NCBI GenBank assembly: GCA_001661245.1
Contig: KV454013.1
Location: forward strand, 1,470,512-1,534,511
Length of the DNA: 64,000 bases
Direction of reading: 5' to 3'
Source: Pachysolen tannophilus NRRL Y-2460
Taxonomy: Eukaryota > Ascomycota > Pichiomycetes > Alaninales > Pachysolenaceae
Below are positions 9,943 to 19,146 of the stretch, piece by piece. Positions within the stretch are counted from its first letter, which is position 1; each line of letters opens with the position of its first letter. Both the position numbers and the translations under genes were made by a program. The notes beneath the pieces are model-generated. The model was not told where the DNA came from. It searched no databases and saw only the letters and a program-made list of their open reading frames with translations.

Positions 9943-11069
9943 TACTTTCAGTAAATATGAGTCTTATTAAGCTATTCGAGAAGAAAAACAGATTGTTATT
10001 CTATACTTTTTTCACATTTTTATTTCAATTGAACATTTGGGGGTACTCTTATATTAAAAAAACTTCATACGCATATGAGTTTTCACAGCCAATTCAAAAT
10101 AGATTTGACAATTATCCAGTGATTAACTTGAATTCTGCTTTTCTTAACACTTTTTCAGTTTTCAATTACCCAGATCAAAATAACACAATAAGTGTTGCAA
10201 CATTTAATGAGAATTGCTCCACTTATAGAAAGACATTTTCAATTAATCTTAAAAATGTTAATATTAACTATGAATGTTTTTCAGAAAGTCCAGATGGTAT
10301 GGACCTTGTACTGAACGAAGTAATAGAACCAATTTATAAAATCTCTTATGATAAGCAATTGAACTTGCCACAAATACTGAAAATTTCAAACTATATCTTT
10401 GATTTTGATGTTGAACATTTAGCAGAAGATTTTTTAACTTTTATAGATGTTGAACATTTAAGAACAAGATTGGGAACAAATATACATAAGGCAAAGACAT
10501 TGATGGGAAAACATTTTGCAAACTCTTTGAAGTTTGCAGCTGATCAGTATGAAAATGATAGACTTCTTTGTTTATTTTTTCTGTGCTATTGTTTGGAAGC
10601 TCTGTTTTTCTTAGAAGGACGTACAAGTTTTATAGATGAATTCAACCCTTCCTTAAGTTTTTTTTATATCCTTTTCAGATGTGTTTTAATTAATATTGGA
10701 GCATATATGTTATTAAGATTTCATGTAATGAAAGTTTTAAAGACAGGAGTCTTGAATACTCATGAACAAAATTTATTTGTCTCAGATTGGCCTTTTTTCC
10801 AATTTCATAATATTTTAGACATCTTGGATAAACATTTTGAAGACTCAATTTTAAATTTAAATTTGGGCATATTTAAACTTCCTGGTTGGCTTGTCTCAAC
10901 AAATTTTTGGTTATTAGTTGGCAGTCTTTTCTTTCCTTTCTTTTCATATTATGATTTACTTTTTTGTGATTTTATTAGCACTCTTTCAGAGAAGAAACCA
11001 AAGGAAATTGAGTTTCATAATGAGGAAATAAAAAATAACAAAGAAGACGATATATTCATGGAGGTTTAG
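9939..11069 (+). CDS. Unrecognised multi-pass membrane protein
   Basis: I recognise no family for this 376-aa protein. There is a hydrophobic segment near the N-terminus (about residues 20-38), a long soluble stretch with several Asn-x-Ser/Thr sites (about 40-205), and then at least three hydrophobic segments (about 206-222, 238-258 and 320-342) before an acidic Lys/Glu tail. That suggests a lumenal N-terminal domain and a cytosolic tail. Inside the soluble part, IFDFDVEHLAEDF is followed closely by FIDVEHLRTRL; the DNA repeats gatgttgaacattta 42 bp apart, a local duplication. An in-frame ATG at 9957 is an alternative start. It may be a fast-evolving clade-specific gene. Confidence 0.6.
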   Translation: MILSVNMSLIKLFEKKNRLLFYTFFTFLFQLNIWGYSYIKKTSYAYEFSQPIQNRFDNYPVINLNSAFLNTFSVFNYPDQNNTISVATFNENCSTYRKTFSINLKNVNINYECFSESPDGMDLVLNEVIEPIYKISYDKQLNLPQILKISNYIFDFDVEHLAEDFLTFIDVEHLRTRLGTNIHKAKTLMGKHFANSLKFAADQYENDRLLCLFFLCYCLEALFFLEGRTSFIDEFNPSLSFFYILFRCVLINIGAYMLLRFHVMKVLKTGVLNTHEQNLFVSDWPFFQFHNILDILDKHFEDSILNLNLGIFKLPGWLVSTNFWLLVGSLFFPFFSYYDLLFCDFISTLSEKKPKEIEFHNEEIKNNKEDDIFMEV

Positions 11070-11542
11070 ATTATTTAAATTTTATTCTTTTTGGCTTTTT
11101 GTGGAAGAAGGTTTTTACTGGTTATCTTGATACTTCTAATATTGTTCATGGTCATCGTATAGTTTTGTTTATGTATGTATGTACACACAGTGTATGCGGC
11201 TTATTGTTTAATTTTTTTTAGTATAAACTCTCATCTTATCGTAAATATTAGTAATTGCACAGATGATTAAACTAAATAATCTACTTTAGATCTCACACGG
11301 ATTTGATAGATTAAATAAGAAAATAAAATTGAAAGGAAAGAAAAACAACAAAATAGAAAATAAGAAAAAAAAAAAAAAAAAAGGAAATATATATATATAT
11401 GAATATATATATATATATATTATTTTATACACTAATCTAACACTATATCTAAAGAAAAAAAAGTTAAAATCGATGAAAAAAAGGGCAAAAAGAAAAAAGA
11501 TTATCGAAAGGAAAGAACATTCAAAAAAAAATTAACAACAGC
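11070..11542. other. Convergent intergenic region with low-complexity tract
   Basis: This is the space between two convergent genes, the membrane orphan and SKO1. It holds an intergenic TGCGGCTTA (11195-11203), a poly-A run (11364-11382), an AT dinucleotide tract (11389-11420) and a Lys-codon-like A-rich stretch to 11530. No credible gene is seen. Confidence 0.6.
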
Positions 11543-13450
11543 TCATCTCTTTGTTTGCTGTAACGGCTGACCAGCACCTGCTTGCTGTAATAAGCAATTA
11601 GTACCAACAGCCACAGCAGCAGCAGTGGCCACAGTAGGATTATTACTATTCAATAATTGCAGTTGTTGCTGTATCCCAGCCAGTTTCATACTGAGACCAC
11701 TGCTGGAACTACTATCTGTACTTCCTCGACTTTGGTGACTTGGTGGCAGAGAAATCTGCGGTGGTATTGGTGGTATAGTTGTAGTGTGGGGAACGATACT
11801 ATTCAGTGGAGGGGGTGGCAGTTGTTGTCGAGTTATTTGGGAAGCAAAATTTGTTGCATTCAAGATTGTGTTTAAATTATCATACCCACCACAACTGTCC
11901 AATAAACTCGGGCAATCTTTATGCGAGTATAATATTGTTCTCAAAGTTAAAACTTGTTCACGTAAAGTGTTGTTTTGATTATTCAAAGTATCATATTGTG
12001 ATGAATAAAATTGAAGTTCCTCTTGCATCTTATTCATCAATTGTTTTTTACGTTGTCGGCATTTTGAAGCTGCAACTCTATTTCTTTCCAAGAAATTCTT
12101 CCTTTTCTCTTCTGCAGTCATTGCTGATTCTTTCTTCTTTTTAGATACTGATGATTTCGATACTGAGTCTTCTTTCTTCACCGATGTCTTCTTATTTAAA
12201 CCGGCTTGGTTCCCAGTTTTCATCTTCTTGGTATTTCCTTTTCTACCCATTGCTCTTTGCATATCTTCAACTTCATCTTCGATGTCACTATCATCATCAT
12301 CATCAACATCATCGTCATCTTCATCGTTATTATGAGTTGCATCATCTCGCATTCTTTTCGACGAGTTAATATTTGAAGACATAGAAGGAGGGAGAACTTG
12401 TTGCTGTTGTTGTTGTTGCTGCTGCTGCAGTTGCAGTTGCAGTTGTGGATCATTGAGATTCCCCAAAATCACATCACCATTATTTGGTGTAGGTAAATTA
12501 TTTTCTCTATTTGAGGTCATTCCCAATAAGGAACTAATCCCCGGTGTTAAAACCGGTGGCATACCATTTAAAAAAGATGTAGGTGTATTTATACCTGGTA
12601 ACTGTATTCCATTTAAAAACCCGTTTGGGTTATTTATTCCTCCTGGGGTTAAACCTATTCTCATGCCTGTTTCATTTGAAGCTAAATTTGGTCTTCCACG
12701 AGAATTATTTATAAATTGAGATATTAAAGCAGCATTAGAATCCAGATTAGAACCATTTGTATTAGTATTATTAGTGTTATTATTATGATTTGATCCATTA
12801 TTGTTATTATGCATGTGATTATAATTTTGCAGGTTATTTGTACTATTTATCAAAGTTGACCACATAGTACCAGGGGTCATCCCTCCATTACTTGTATTAT
12901 TATTCCCATTACTATTACTTGTACTATTACTATTGGTGCTATTATTGGTGCTAATATTATTTGCCGGATTCACAAGGTGATTTGTTCCCAAATAATGATT
13001 ACCGTTAGGAGATAGTGCAGCTAATGGAGGAAGAATATGACGCCTTCCGCCAGGCGTTAAAATCGGTGGTGATCCTGACGCAAAACGGATTTGAGGAGGA
13101 TGTAAAATCGATGACAGGCTTTGCTGGTTTGAGTTTGGGTTAGAATGCTGCTGCGGCTGTTGTTGCTGCAGCAGGATACGTTGTTGATGATTTGGATCAT
13201 GCTGTTGCTGATTCAGCGCCAGTGCCGCTACTGCCGCCGTTGTCACATTCGCTATTTTCGATGCCGGTATTTGTGTTGTAGAACCGGGTGTGGCTGATGA
13301 CTCCTTCTTGGCAAACGACTGCTCAAACGGATTCGGCTCCAACGATAACAACGTGCTGCTATTATTATTATTCAAGTTCGAAAGTGACGTCGAAGAAGTA
13401 TTATTCGATATTACCGACGTGTTTGTTGAATGATTATTAGTGGTTGCCAT
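11543..13450 (-). CDS. SKO1: bZIP transcription factor of the Sko1/ATF-CREB type
   Basis: Stress regulator of the Sko1/Atf1 family, which acts with the Hog1 MAP kinase on CRE-like sites. The bZIP is clear: basic region ERNRVAASKCRQRKK at about residues 453-470, then a heptad of Leu and hydrophobic residues (MQEELQFYSSQYDTL...LREQVLTLR) to about 505, with the typical post-zipper HKDCPSL. N-terminal landmarks are EPNPFEQSFA and TPGGRRHILPPL, as in Atf1-type activators. Long Asn-, Gln- and Ser-rich tracts (polyQ about residues 340-352) and an acidic run (DDDDVDDDDDSDIEDE) separate them. The 635-aa length suits the CTG-clade protein. The upstream region carries a GGGCGG array. Confidence 0.88.
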   Translation of the reverse strand: MATTNNHSTNTSVISNNTSSTSLSNLNNNNSSTLLSLEPNPFEQSFAKKESSATPGSTTQIPASKIANVTTAAVAALALNQQQHDPNHQQRILLQQQQPQQHSNPNSNQQSLSSILHPPQIRFASGSPPILTPGGRRHILPPLAALSPNGNHYLGTNHLVNPANNISTNNSTNSNSTSNSNGNNNTSNGGMTPGTMWSTLINSTNNLQNYNHMHNNNNGSNHNNNTNNTNTNGSNLDSNAALISQFINNSRGRPNLASNETGMRIGLTPGGINNPNGFLNGIQLPGINTPTSFLNGMPPVLTPGISSLLGMTSNRENNLPTPNNGDVILGNLNDPQLQLQLQQQQQQQQQQVLPPSMSSNINSSKRMRDDATHNNDEDDDDVDDDDDSDIEDEVEDMQRAMGRKGNTKKMKTGNQAGLNKKTSVKKEDSVSKSSVSKKKKESAMTAEEKRKNFLERNRVAASKCRQRKKQLMNKMQEELQFYSSQYDTLNNQNNTLREQVLTLRTILYSHKDCPSLLDSCGGYDNLNTILNATNFASQITRQQLPPPPLNSIVPHTTTIPPIPPQISLPPSHQSRGSTDSSSSSGLSMKLAGIQQQLQLLNSNNPTVATAAAVAVGTNCLLQQAGAGQPLQQTKR

Positions 13451-13794
13451 TTTTTATAAATAATCCCAAATCCAAAAAAAAAAAAATAAAATAAAAAAAA
13501 CACACAAAAAAGCAAGTGGAACTAACTCCGATCTTTCCCTTCTATTAGTCTATTTCTTTCTATAACGTATTGCTAGTAAATGTCTAGCTTTCTCTGTTTG
13601 TATCTCCCCTAGAAATCTTTAAAACCAATTATGATGATAATTGTAATCAAAAAAAAAAAAACAAAAAAACAAGAAAAAAAAAAACCAAAAGAAAAGAAGG
13701 AAAATTTCTTTTTTTTTCTTTTTCGGGAATTAAAATATATTAACCCAGCTATCAAAACTGCTCTATAAAGAGATATATTAAATATATAGTTATG

Positions 13795-13795
<1 letters not shown>

Positions 13796-13820
<25 letters not shown>
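13796..13820. repeat. AT dinucleotide microsatellite
   Basis: An uninterrupted TA repeat of about 24 bp in the SKO1 upstream region. Similar AT tracts occur at 28028-28060, 34434-34453, 38400-38433, 40141-40160 and 51494-51515, all non-coding. Confidence 0.9.
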
Positions 13821-13825
<5 letters not shown>

Positions 13826-13906
13826 TTGAGCTTATTAAATTATATTATTATTTATTTCTATTACTTTCTATCTATGCTGTTTCTTGACGTTATTTCGATG
13901 ACAAAA

Positions 13907-14064
13907 CGAGGGCGCTTCCAAAAAAAATCCTCAGAAAACAAAAAAACACCCCAAAAAAATAAACCAGGGCGGTAAACAGACTAGGGCGGTTTATAAAAAT
14001 ATAAGGGCGGCAAATACATAGGGGCGGCTGCAAAAAATTTATTGGGGGCGATTTTTGAGGGCGT
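13907..14064. promoter_or_regulatory. GC-box-like array (GGGCGG x4 plus GGGCG x3) upstream of SKO1
   Basis: Within 160 bp, GGGCGG occurs at 13967-13972, 13984-13989, 14005-14010 and 14022-14027. Related GGGCG cores lie near 13909, 14045 and 14059. All have the same orientation and sit in otherwise AT-rich DNA. They lie 460-610 bp before the SKO1 ATG and just after the WD40-cyclophilin stop. Spacing is irregular (16-21 bp between starts). This is a likely binding cluster for a C2H2-type regulator; which one cannot be told. Confidence 0.55.
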
Positions 14065-14127
14065 GGTCAATTTTGGGTCATTGGTTGAACCAAATGGGTC
14101 AGTCAGTGGATGGATGGGTTGATTGAT

Positions 14128-16071
14128 TCAGTCAACGGTGGTTGAGATGATTTTTGGGATCGGGACGTCTGTTGGCCTGTCGCTGTTGTCTGTGTGCAAA
14201 TTCTCTATGGTTTTAACAACGTCAAAACCTGAGACGACTTGACCAAAAATTGTATGTTTGTCGTTTAACTGTTCTAGTTCTTCTTGATTATTTTGGGTCA
14301 CAATGAAAAATTGGGATCCGTTGGAATCTGGACCATTATTAGCCATACTGACGATAAAATTTCTATGTTTGAGTCTTCTACTGAATTCATCTTTGAAAGG
14401 GTGTTTCCATATACTTTCTCCACCCATTCCAGTACCTGTAGGGTCACCAGTTTGAATCATAAAATTTTTAATAATTCTATGGAAAATTACATTATTATAA
14501 TAATTTTTAAAACAAAGATTTACAAAATTTTCCACAGCTAATGGTGCATATTTGGGGAAAAGTTTTATCTTGATATCTCCATAATTTGTATGTAATATAA
14601 CGTTTGAACCTTGATATTTAATTGGGATATTTGCCTCAGTGGAATTATTTAAAAATTTTGGATTTTCATTAAATATATCTCTTGTATTTGGATCACTTTT
14701 AGAATCACTAAAAATATAAAATCTAGGTCTATTCAGAGCATTTGTAAATAATAATGGTGATGGTGCTTTCTTTGTTGGAGATGATAAACTAACTTGTAAA
14801 AATCTTAAATCTTCTCGTAATCCAATGATTGAAATACATTTATTTGTAATTAAATTTATACATTTAATACCTAATATTGATGAAAATAAAATGAAATTAC
14901 CTGATTTATCAAAAATGACATTTAACATGTGGAATAATTCATCATTATAAAAATTTTTTTGTTCAATTTGAATTTTTTTATTAAGATCAAATTCATTTAA
15001 TTTTATTGATTCATCTAATAATTGATTAAATTCAATATTTGATTCAATAGAATCATCAATAGAAATTAATTCTTTCCCACTAGAAAATTCAAATATTCTA
15101 ATTTTATTATCGGGGAAAGTTCTAATCACAAAATTATTAAAATTTTGAGAAAAATTCAATTGATAACATTTTAATTTAAATTTTTTTAAATCATATAAAT
15201 TTGTCTTTGATTTTAATTTGAAAACAGAATCAGGTTTTAATAAATTACCTCCAGGTTGCCAATATTCAATCATTCCTTCATTATCGATAGAAATCAAACA
15301 TTCATATTTTAAATTATATTCTAAAACTTCTATCCGAGATTTATGTATATTTGAATTTGTAATTAAGACTTTATTTTCATTTGGATCTATAATATGAATC
15401 TTGTTACCTTTTTCTTCTCCAGATATCACAATTAACCTCAACTCATTCTTATAATAACCCCAACATATATTTATAGGTTGAAACAGTAATTCCACAATAT
15501 TAATCATATCAATACTTGTCATATCAAAAATTTTAACTGTAGTATCATTTTCACTAATACTTGCCATTAATTTATCTGTAAAAGATGGATTTATTGAAAT
15601 TTTCAAAATTGAACCTTTATGAGCCAAATATTGTTTAATAAATTCAACATTATTTAAATCTTGATCATCGTTATCATCACCAACATCATTTTGATCATTA
15701 TTTTCCTTCCTCAGCCAAAATTTTATAAATCCATCTTTTGAACAAGTAACTACTAATGAATCATTATATGGTGATGTACAGATAAAAGTTATTTGAGATT
15801 TATGCATATACGATACCCCATATTGATCATTAAAAGTTAAATTCTTAATCAATTCCTTCTCATTAATTGGGATTAAAGATGGCTTCAATTTGGGTTTTTT
15901 CAAAATTCTTTCCACAGAACTTTCTTGTGTATTATTGTCATTTACAATTGCACTTTCTGAAAAATTTGTTAAATTGGGTCCAAACATGTTACCATCATCA
16001 TCATTATCCTCCGAAGAAGACACATTTTCAGAATCCCTTAACCTCTTGGAGACATTTTCCGTTTCAGACAT
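14128..16071 (-). CDS. WD40-cyclophilin peptidyl-prolyl isomerase (PPWD1 type)
   Basis: Fusion of an N-terminal WD40 propeller and a C-terminal cyclophilin, the arrangement of PPWD1, a spliceosome-associated isomerase that S. cerevisiae lacks. I start at ATG 16071 (MSETENVSKRLRDSE). WD-type blades run from about residue 80 (YMHKSQITFICTSPYNDSLVVTCSKDGFIKFW has the blade pattern). The cyclophilin domain covers about 485-645, with NVILHTNYGDIKIKLF, FHRIIKNFMIQTGDPTGTG, GSQFFIVT and HTIFGQVVSGFDVV. The catalytic Arg (in FHR) and GSQFF are present, so isomerase activity is expected. An acidic Ser-rich N-terminus precedes the propeller. The product is 647 aa, typical of PPWD1. Confidence 0.9.
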   Translation of the reverse strand: MSETENVSKRLRDSENVSSSEDNDDDGNMFGPNLTNFSESAIVNDNNTQESSVERILKKPKLKPSLIPINEKELIKNLTFNDQYGVSYMHKSQITFICTSPYNDSLVVTCSKDGFIKFWLRKENNDQNDVGDDNDDQDLNNVEFIKQYLAHKGSILKISINPSFTDKLMASISENDTTVKIFDMTSIDMINIVELLFQPINICWGYYKNELRLIVISGEEKGNKIHIIDPNENKVLITNSNIHKSRIEVLEYNLKYECLISIDNEGMIEYWQPGGNLLKPDSVFKLKSKTNLYDLKKFKLKCYQLNFSQNFNNFVIRTFPDNKIRIFEFSSGKELISIDDSIESNIEFNQLLDESIKLNEFDLNKKIQIEQKNFYNDELFHMLNVIFDKSGNFILFSSILGIKCINLITNKCISIIGLREDLRFLQVSLSSPTKKAPSPLLFTNALNRPRFYIFSDSKSDPNTRDIFNENPKFLNNSTEANIPIKYQGSNVILHTNYGDIKIKLFPKYAPLAVENFVNLCFKNYYNNVIFHRIIKNFMIQTGDPTGTGMGGESIWKHPFKDEFSRRLKHRNFIVSMANNGPDSNGSQFFIVTQNNQEELEQLNDKHTIFGQVVSGFDVVKTIENLHTDNSDRPTDVPIPKIISTTVD

Positions 16072-16447
16072 CACCTCTTCTAACAACTATCTAATCGCTG
16101 AACATTAAATTAAAACTAATAGGTTTATAATCTACGTTTACTTTTTTTTTGCTTTATTTTTTTTTCTACTTTTTTTTTTTTATTTCTTTCTTTTGAGCCT
16201 TTGCTATATGGTATCATCTATCTCTACAATCAACAAACACTTAACCAATTATAAATATACATTATAAGACTATATTTCTACTATAACTCGTATGTTAGAA
16301 ACCATACATAACCTTTAAAAACCTCCTATCGCAACTATTTTTGTCATTATGCTATTTTGCCATAATACTATGTAAAATGAAAAAATTTCTTTTCTTTTTC
16401 TTTTAAACCCCTTATAGAAGCTACTTGCATCCAACTAAATATGGTAT
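16072..16447. other. Intergenic spacer, upstream of the WD40-cyclophilin gene
   Basis: This 376-bp space lies between the WD40-cyclophilin start and the RPC10 stop. It contains T-rich runs (16141-16190) typical of a yeast promoter; I see no gene or distinctive site. Confidence 0.6.
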
Positions 16448-16663
16448 TTACCTTGCCTCAAACTGAACCATTCTTCTTGTTCTTGCTTTATACAAGACTC
16501 TATGTCCACATTCCTTACAACGGACAGGATCGTTCTTATTCAAAGAAAACTGAACACAACAATTAGAACAAAGATACTTGACACCCAAAAAGTTCTTGGT
16601 GGCACCAATACCGGAAGCAGCATTAGCAGCATTAACTGATGGAACAAAACCTTCTCTATTCAT
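16448..16663 (-). CDS. RPC10: RNA polymerase I, II and III shared subunit ABC10-alpha
   Basis: Rpb12/Rpc10, the small zinc-binding subunit common to all three nuclear RNA polymerases. The 71-aa product matches the family length. It has the Cys4 site C32/C35 (YLCSNCC) and C49/C52 ([10 protein letters not shown]), then the invariant C-terminus [13 protein letters not shown]. The N-terminal 25 residues are variable, as usual. It is divergent from the PPR-like gene, and its leader carries a CT-rich tract. Confidence 0.96.
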   Translation of the reverse strand: MNREGFVPSVNAANAASGIGATKNFLGVKYLCSNCCVQFSLNKNDPVRCKECGHRVLYKARTRRMVQFEAR

Positions 16664-16967
16664 CTTCTCTCTCGTCTCTCTCTTCTCTCTCTTCTCTCAG
16701 ACTCTATCTTGATCGATTAACCAAACTTGAAATCTTTAAAAAAATGGTGATGATTTTGATTAAATTTTTAAGAATTTTTGGAAAATTTTTATATTTAATA
16801 CCACTGAAAAATAATTTAGTTAAAAAAACTACCTTTTAAACACTTGAGTTTATTATATTTATTTAAGAAACTTGATCTAATTGAAGAAATAAGAAATAAG
16901 AAATAAGAAGGGAATAGGAAGAGATTGATCGGCTTGTGGGATTGGTTGTTTTTTTTTTTTTTTGGAA
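16664..16967. promoter_or_regulatory. Divergent RPC10-PPR promoter with CT tract
   Basis: A 304-bp shared promoter. A CTCTCT-type pyrimidine tract lies directly beside the RPC10 ATG (16666-16700) and an AAGAAATAAG repeat lies at 16888-16908. No other recognisable site. Confidence 0.5.
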
Positions 16968-18953
16968 ATGTCACTTAAGACTGTATTCTCAAAAGTTGTC
17001 AAGTCTTGTTCTGTTTTAGATATTAGCAATAAGGTGCCGGTACCGAGAAGTAATATTGGGTTGAAGATTGGTGATGATGGACGACATGAATATTTCACTG
17101 AAAATCAGTTACAACATCCCAATAATGGGAATAAGAATAATGGGAAGGAAATTAAAGATTATTTGATGTTTATTGGGAAAGGTTCGAGGTTTGGTACTAG
17201 GTATACAAGGCCTTTAGTGGATAAGGGGAAGAAATTAAAAATTGAACAAGATTTGATAGATCAAAACCATCTGTATTTTGAAAAAATAAAGACTACAAAT
17301 AAATTTTATGAATCGAATAAATTATTGGTGGATCAGATCTTAAGTAAATTGATCTTGTTAACACCGCCTTATCCTGACTATAGTATATCTGATTTTAAGA
17401 AAATATTACATCCAAGAAGAATGTCGATATTAGAGATACCTCCTATACCAAAAATTTTAAATCATGATTCATTTCATAAATATATTGATGATTTAACAAG
17501 TTTTTATTATTATAAGAAAAGATCTTCTTCGAAAAATGGGTTAATTTCAAGGATATTAGTTCAACTTTTCCATCCACATAATAAGATTATTAAAAATTTT
17601 AGAACTATTAGTAGTTATAACAATGTAATTAAATTTTTTTGTGATTTTAATGATATTGATTACTCAAGAAATTTATTTAAACAAATGGAAGAAATAGATC
17701 AAATTAATCCAAATACATCCACTTTTAATATCTTGATAAATCAGTTAAATAATTCATTAAAACATAATACAAACCCTTTAATAACAACTTTAAGATATTT
17801 AAAAATGATGGAAACTAAAAAAATACCTGTTGATTTATGTACTTGGCATATTATTTATAAAATTTTTAAAGATGATACTTCAAAAAGTTTATTATTAGAT
17901 AAATATAGTTATGATTTAAACTTACCAGTGACAAATTATTTGACTCATTATGTTATTGAAGATTTATCTCAAAATTTAACTGCTGAAGAGATTATAACAT
18001 ACATAAAAGATAATAATATTAGTTGTTATGATATAAACACAATTAATACAATAGCATTGAAATTTTTAAAAGAAAACAAATTCAAACAAGCATGGTTTTA
18101 TCTTAAAGATGAATATGATTATGCTAGCCAACATGATATTAAGGGAAGGAAACCTTCACTTTCTACTTTGAATTGTTTCTTAGAATATTTTTGTCAACGA
18201 GAGATGATTGTAAAAGCTTTATCAGTATATAATGGTATGAAAACATTTTATCAAGTTACTCCAAATTTACATACTTTTAATCTTTTAATAGCAACATCTG
18301 TTAAGATGGGGTTTCACGATAATTGGAGAACGATATTGAGAATTATAAATAACGAAATGATTACCAAAAATCAATCAATAGTCAACAAGTCCTCATATTG
18401 GCTTACTAGGGCTAGAAGCCGAGCATTAGTTGACCATAAAAATGATTGCAAAAGATTGGATCTAAAGAAAAATTTAAATGAGAAAGAGCTAATGATTGCA
18501 TCAAATATAAAGAAAAAATTATGTTGGACTTTAGAAGAAAATGATTTTATAGAACATCCATACTATGACACACAGGATAAAGAATATAGAAAGTTGTGTT
18601 ACATAGTTGGTTCAAGGCTTCCTAAGGGGAAATTATTAGAACCTGAAGAATTTAATGTGTTAGATAAGAGCTATATTAAAAATTCAGATGAAGATAAATT
18701 GAAAATGGAACATTTTAAAAAAATATTAAAAATAAAAAATATTAATAAAACTTATCTGAAAAGAGTTTCTATTGTTAAAAACGGCCTTGTTAACAGTTTG
18801 GTTGAAGAAATGGCTGAAAGACAATTGGGACCTAGTCCTATAAAGACGTTTGGTGAGAAACACAGTACTACTAGTGCTGCTGCTAATGAAAAGGTAAATC
18901 CTAATATTGAACTTATTATTACAGGAACTTCTAACGATGTTCCAAAGACATGA
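16968..18953 (+). CDS. Probable mitochondrial PPR-like protein
   Basis: This 661-aa protein has a helical-repeat look: SYNNVIKFFCDFNDIDYSRNLFKQMEE, PNTSTFNILINQLNN and TPNLHTFNLLIATSVKMG are spaced and shaped like pentatricopeptide repeats (about residues 205-480). The N-terminus (MSLKTVFSKVVKSCSVL) is basic and free of acidic residues, as for mitochondrial import. PPR proteins bind organellar RNA, and yeast members control expression of single mitochondrial mRNAs. I cannot say which one this is. I use ATG 16968, the first in frame. The gene is AT-rich in codon use, like its neighbours. Confidence 0.7.
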   Translation: MSLKTVFSKVVKSCSVLDISNKVPVPRSNIGLKIGDDGRHEYFTENQLQHPNNGNKNNGKEIKDYLMFIGKGSRFGTRYTRPLVDKGKKLKIEQDLIDQNHLYFEKIKTTNKFYESNKLLVDQILSKLILLTPPYPDYSISDFKKILHPRRMSILEIPPIPKILNHDSFHKYIDDLTSFYYYKKRSSSKNGLISRILVQLFHPHNKIIKNFRTISSYNNVIKFFCDFNDIDYSRNLFKQMEEIDQINPNTSTFNILINQLNNSLKHNTNPLITTLRYLKMMETKKIPVDLCTWHIIYKIFKDDTSKSLLLDKYSYDLNLPVTNYLTHYVIEDLSQNLTAEEIITYIKDNNISCYDINTINTIALKFLKENKFKQAWFYLKDEYDYASQHDIKGRKPSLSTLNCFLEYFCQREMIVKALSVYNGMKTFYQVTPNLHTFNLLIATSVKMGFHDNWRTILRIINNEMITKNQSIVNKSSYWLTRARSRALVDHKNDCKRLDLKKNLNEKELMIASNIKKKLCWTLEENDFIEHPYYDTQDKEYRKLCYIVGSRLPKGKLLEPEEFNVLDKSYIKNSDEDKLKMEHFKKILKIKNINKTYLKRVSIVKNGLVNSLVEEMAERQLGPSPIKTFGEKHSTTSAAANEKVNPNIELIITGTSNDVPKT

Positions 18954-19146
18954 TAGACGAAATAGTTACGAATAGAATATAGAGATTTTTTGGTTTATAG
19001 AGTTGGAAAATTAAAATTTTATATAAATTAATATATATTCATATAAATAGAAGAATTTCTCAAGCCATGAAACTTGAGGTTATTAGTTGAAAGCAAAAAG
19101 TAAAAGAAGAAAAAAAAAAAAAGAGAAAAAGAGCAAAAAGGAAAGC

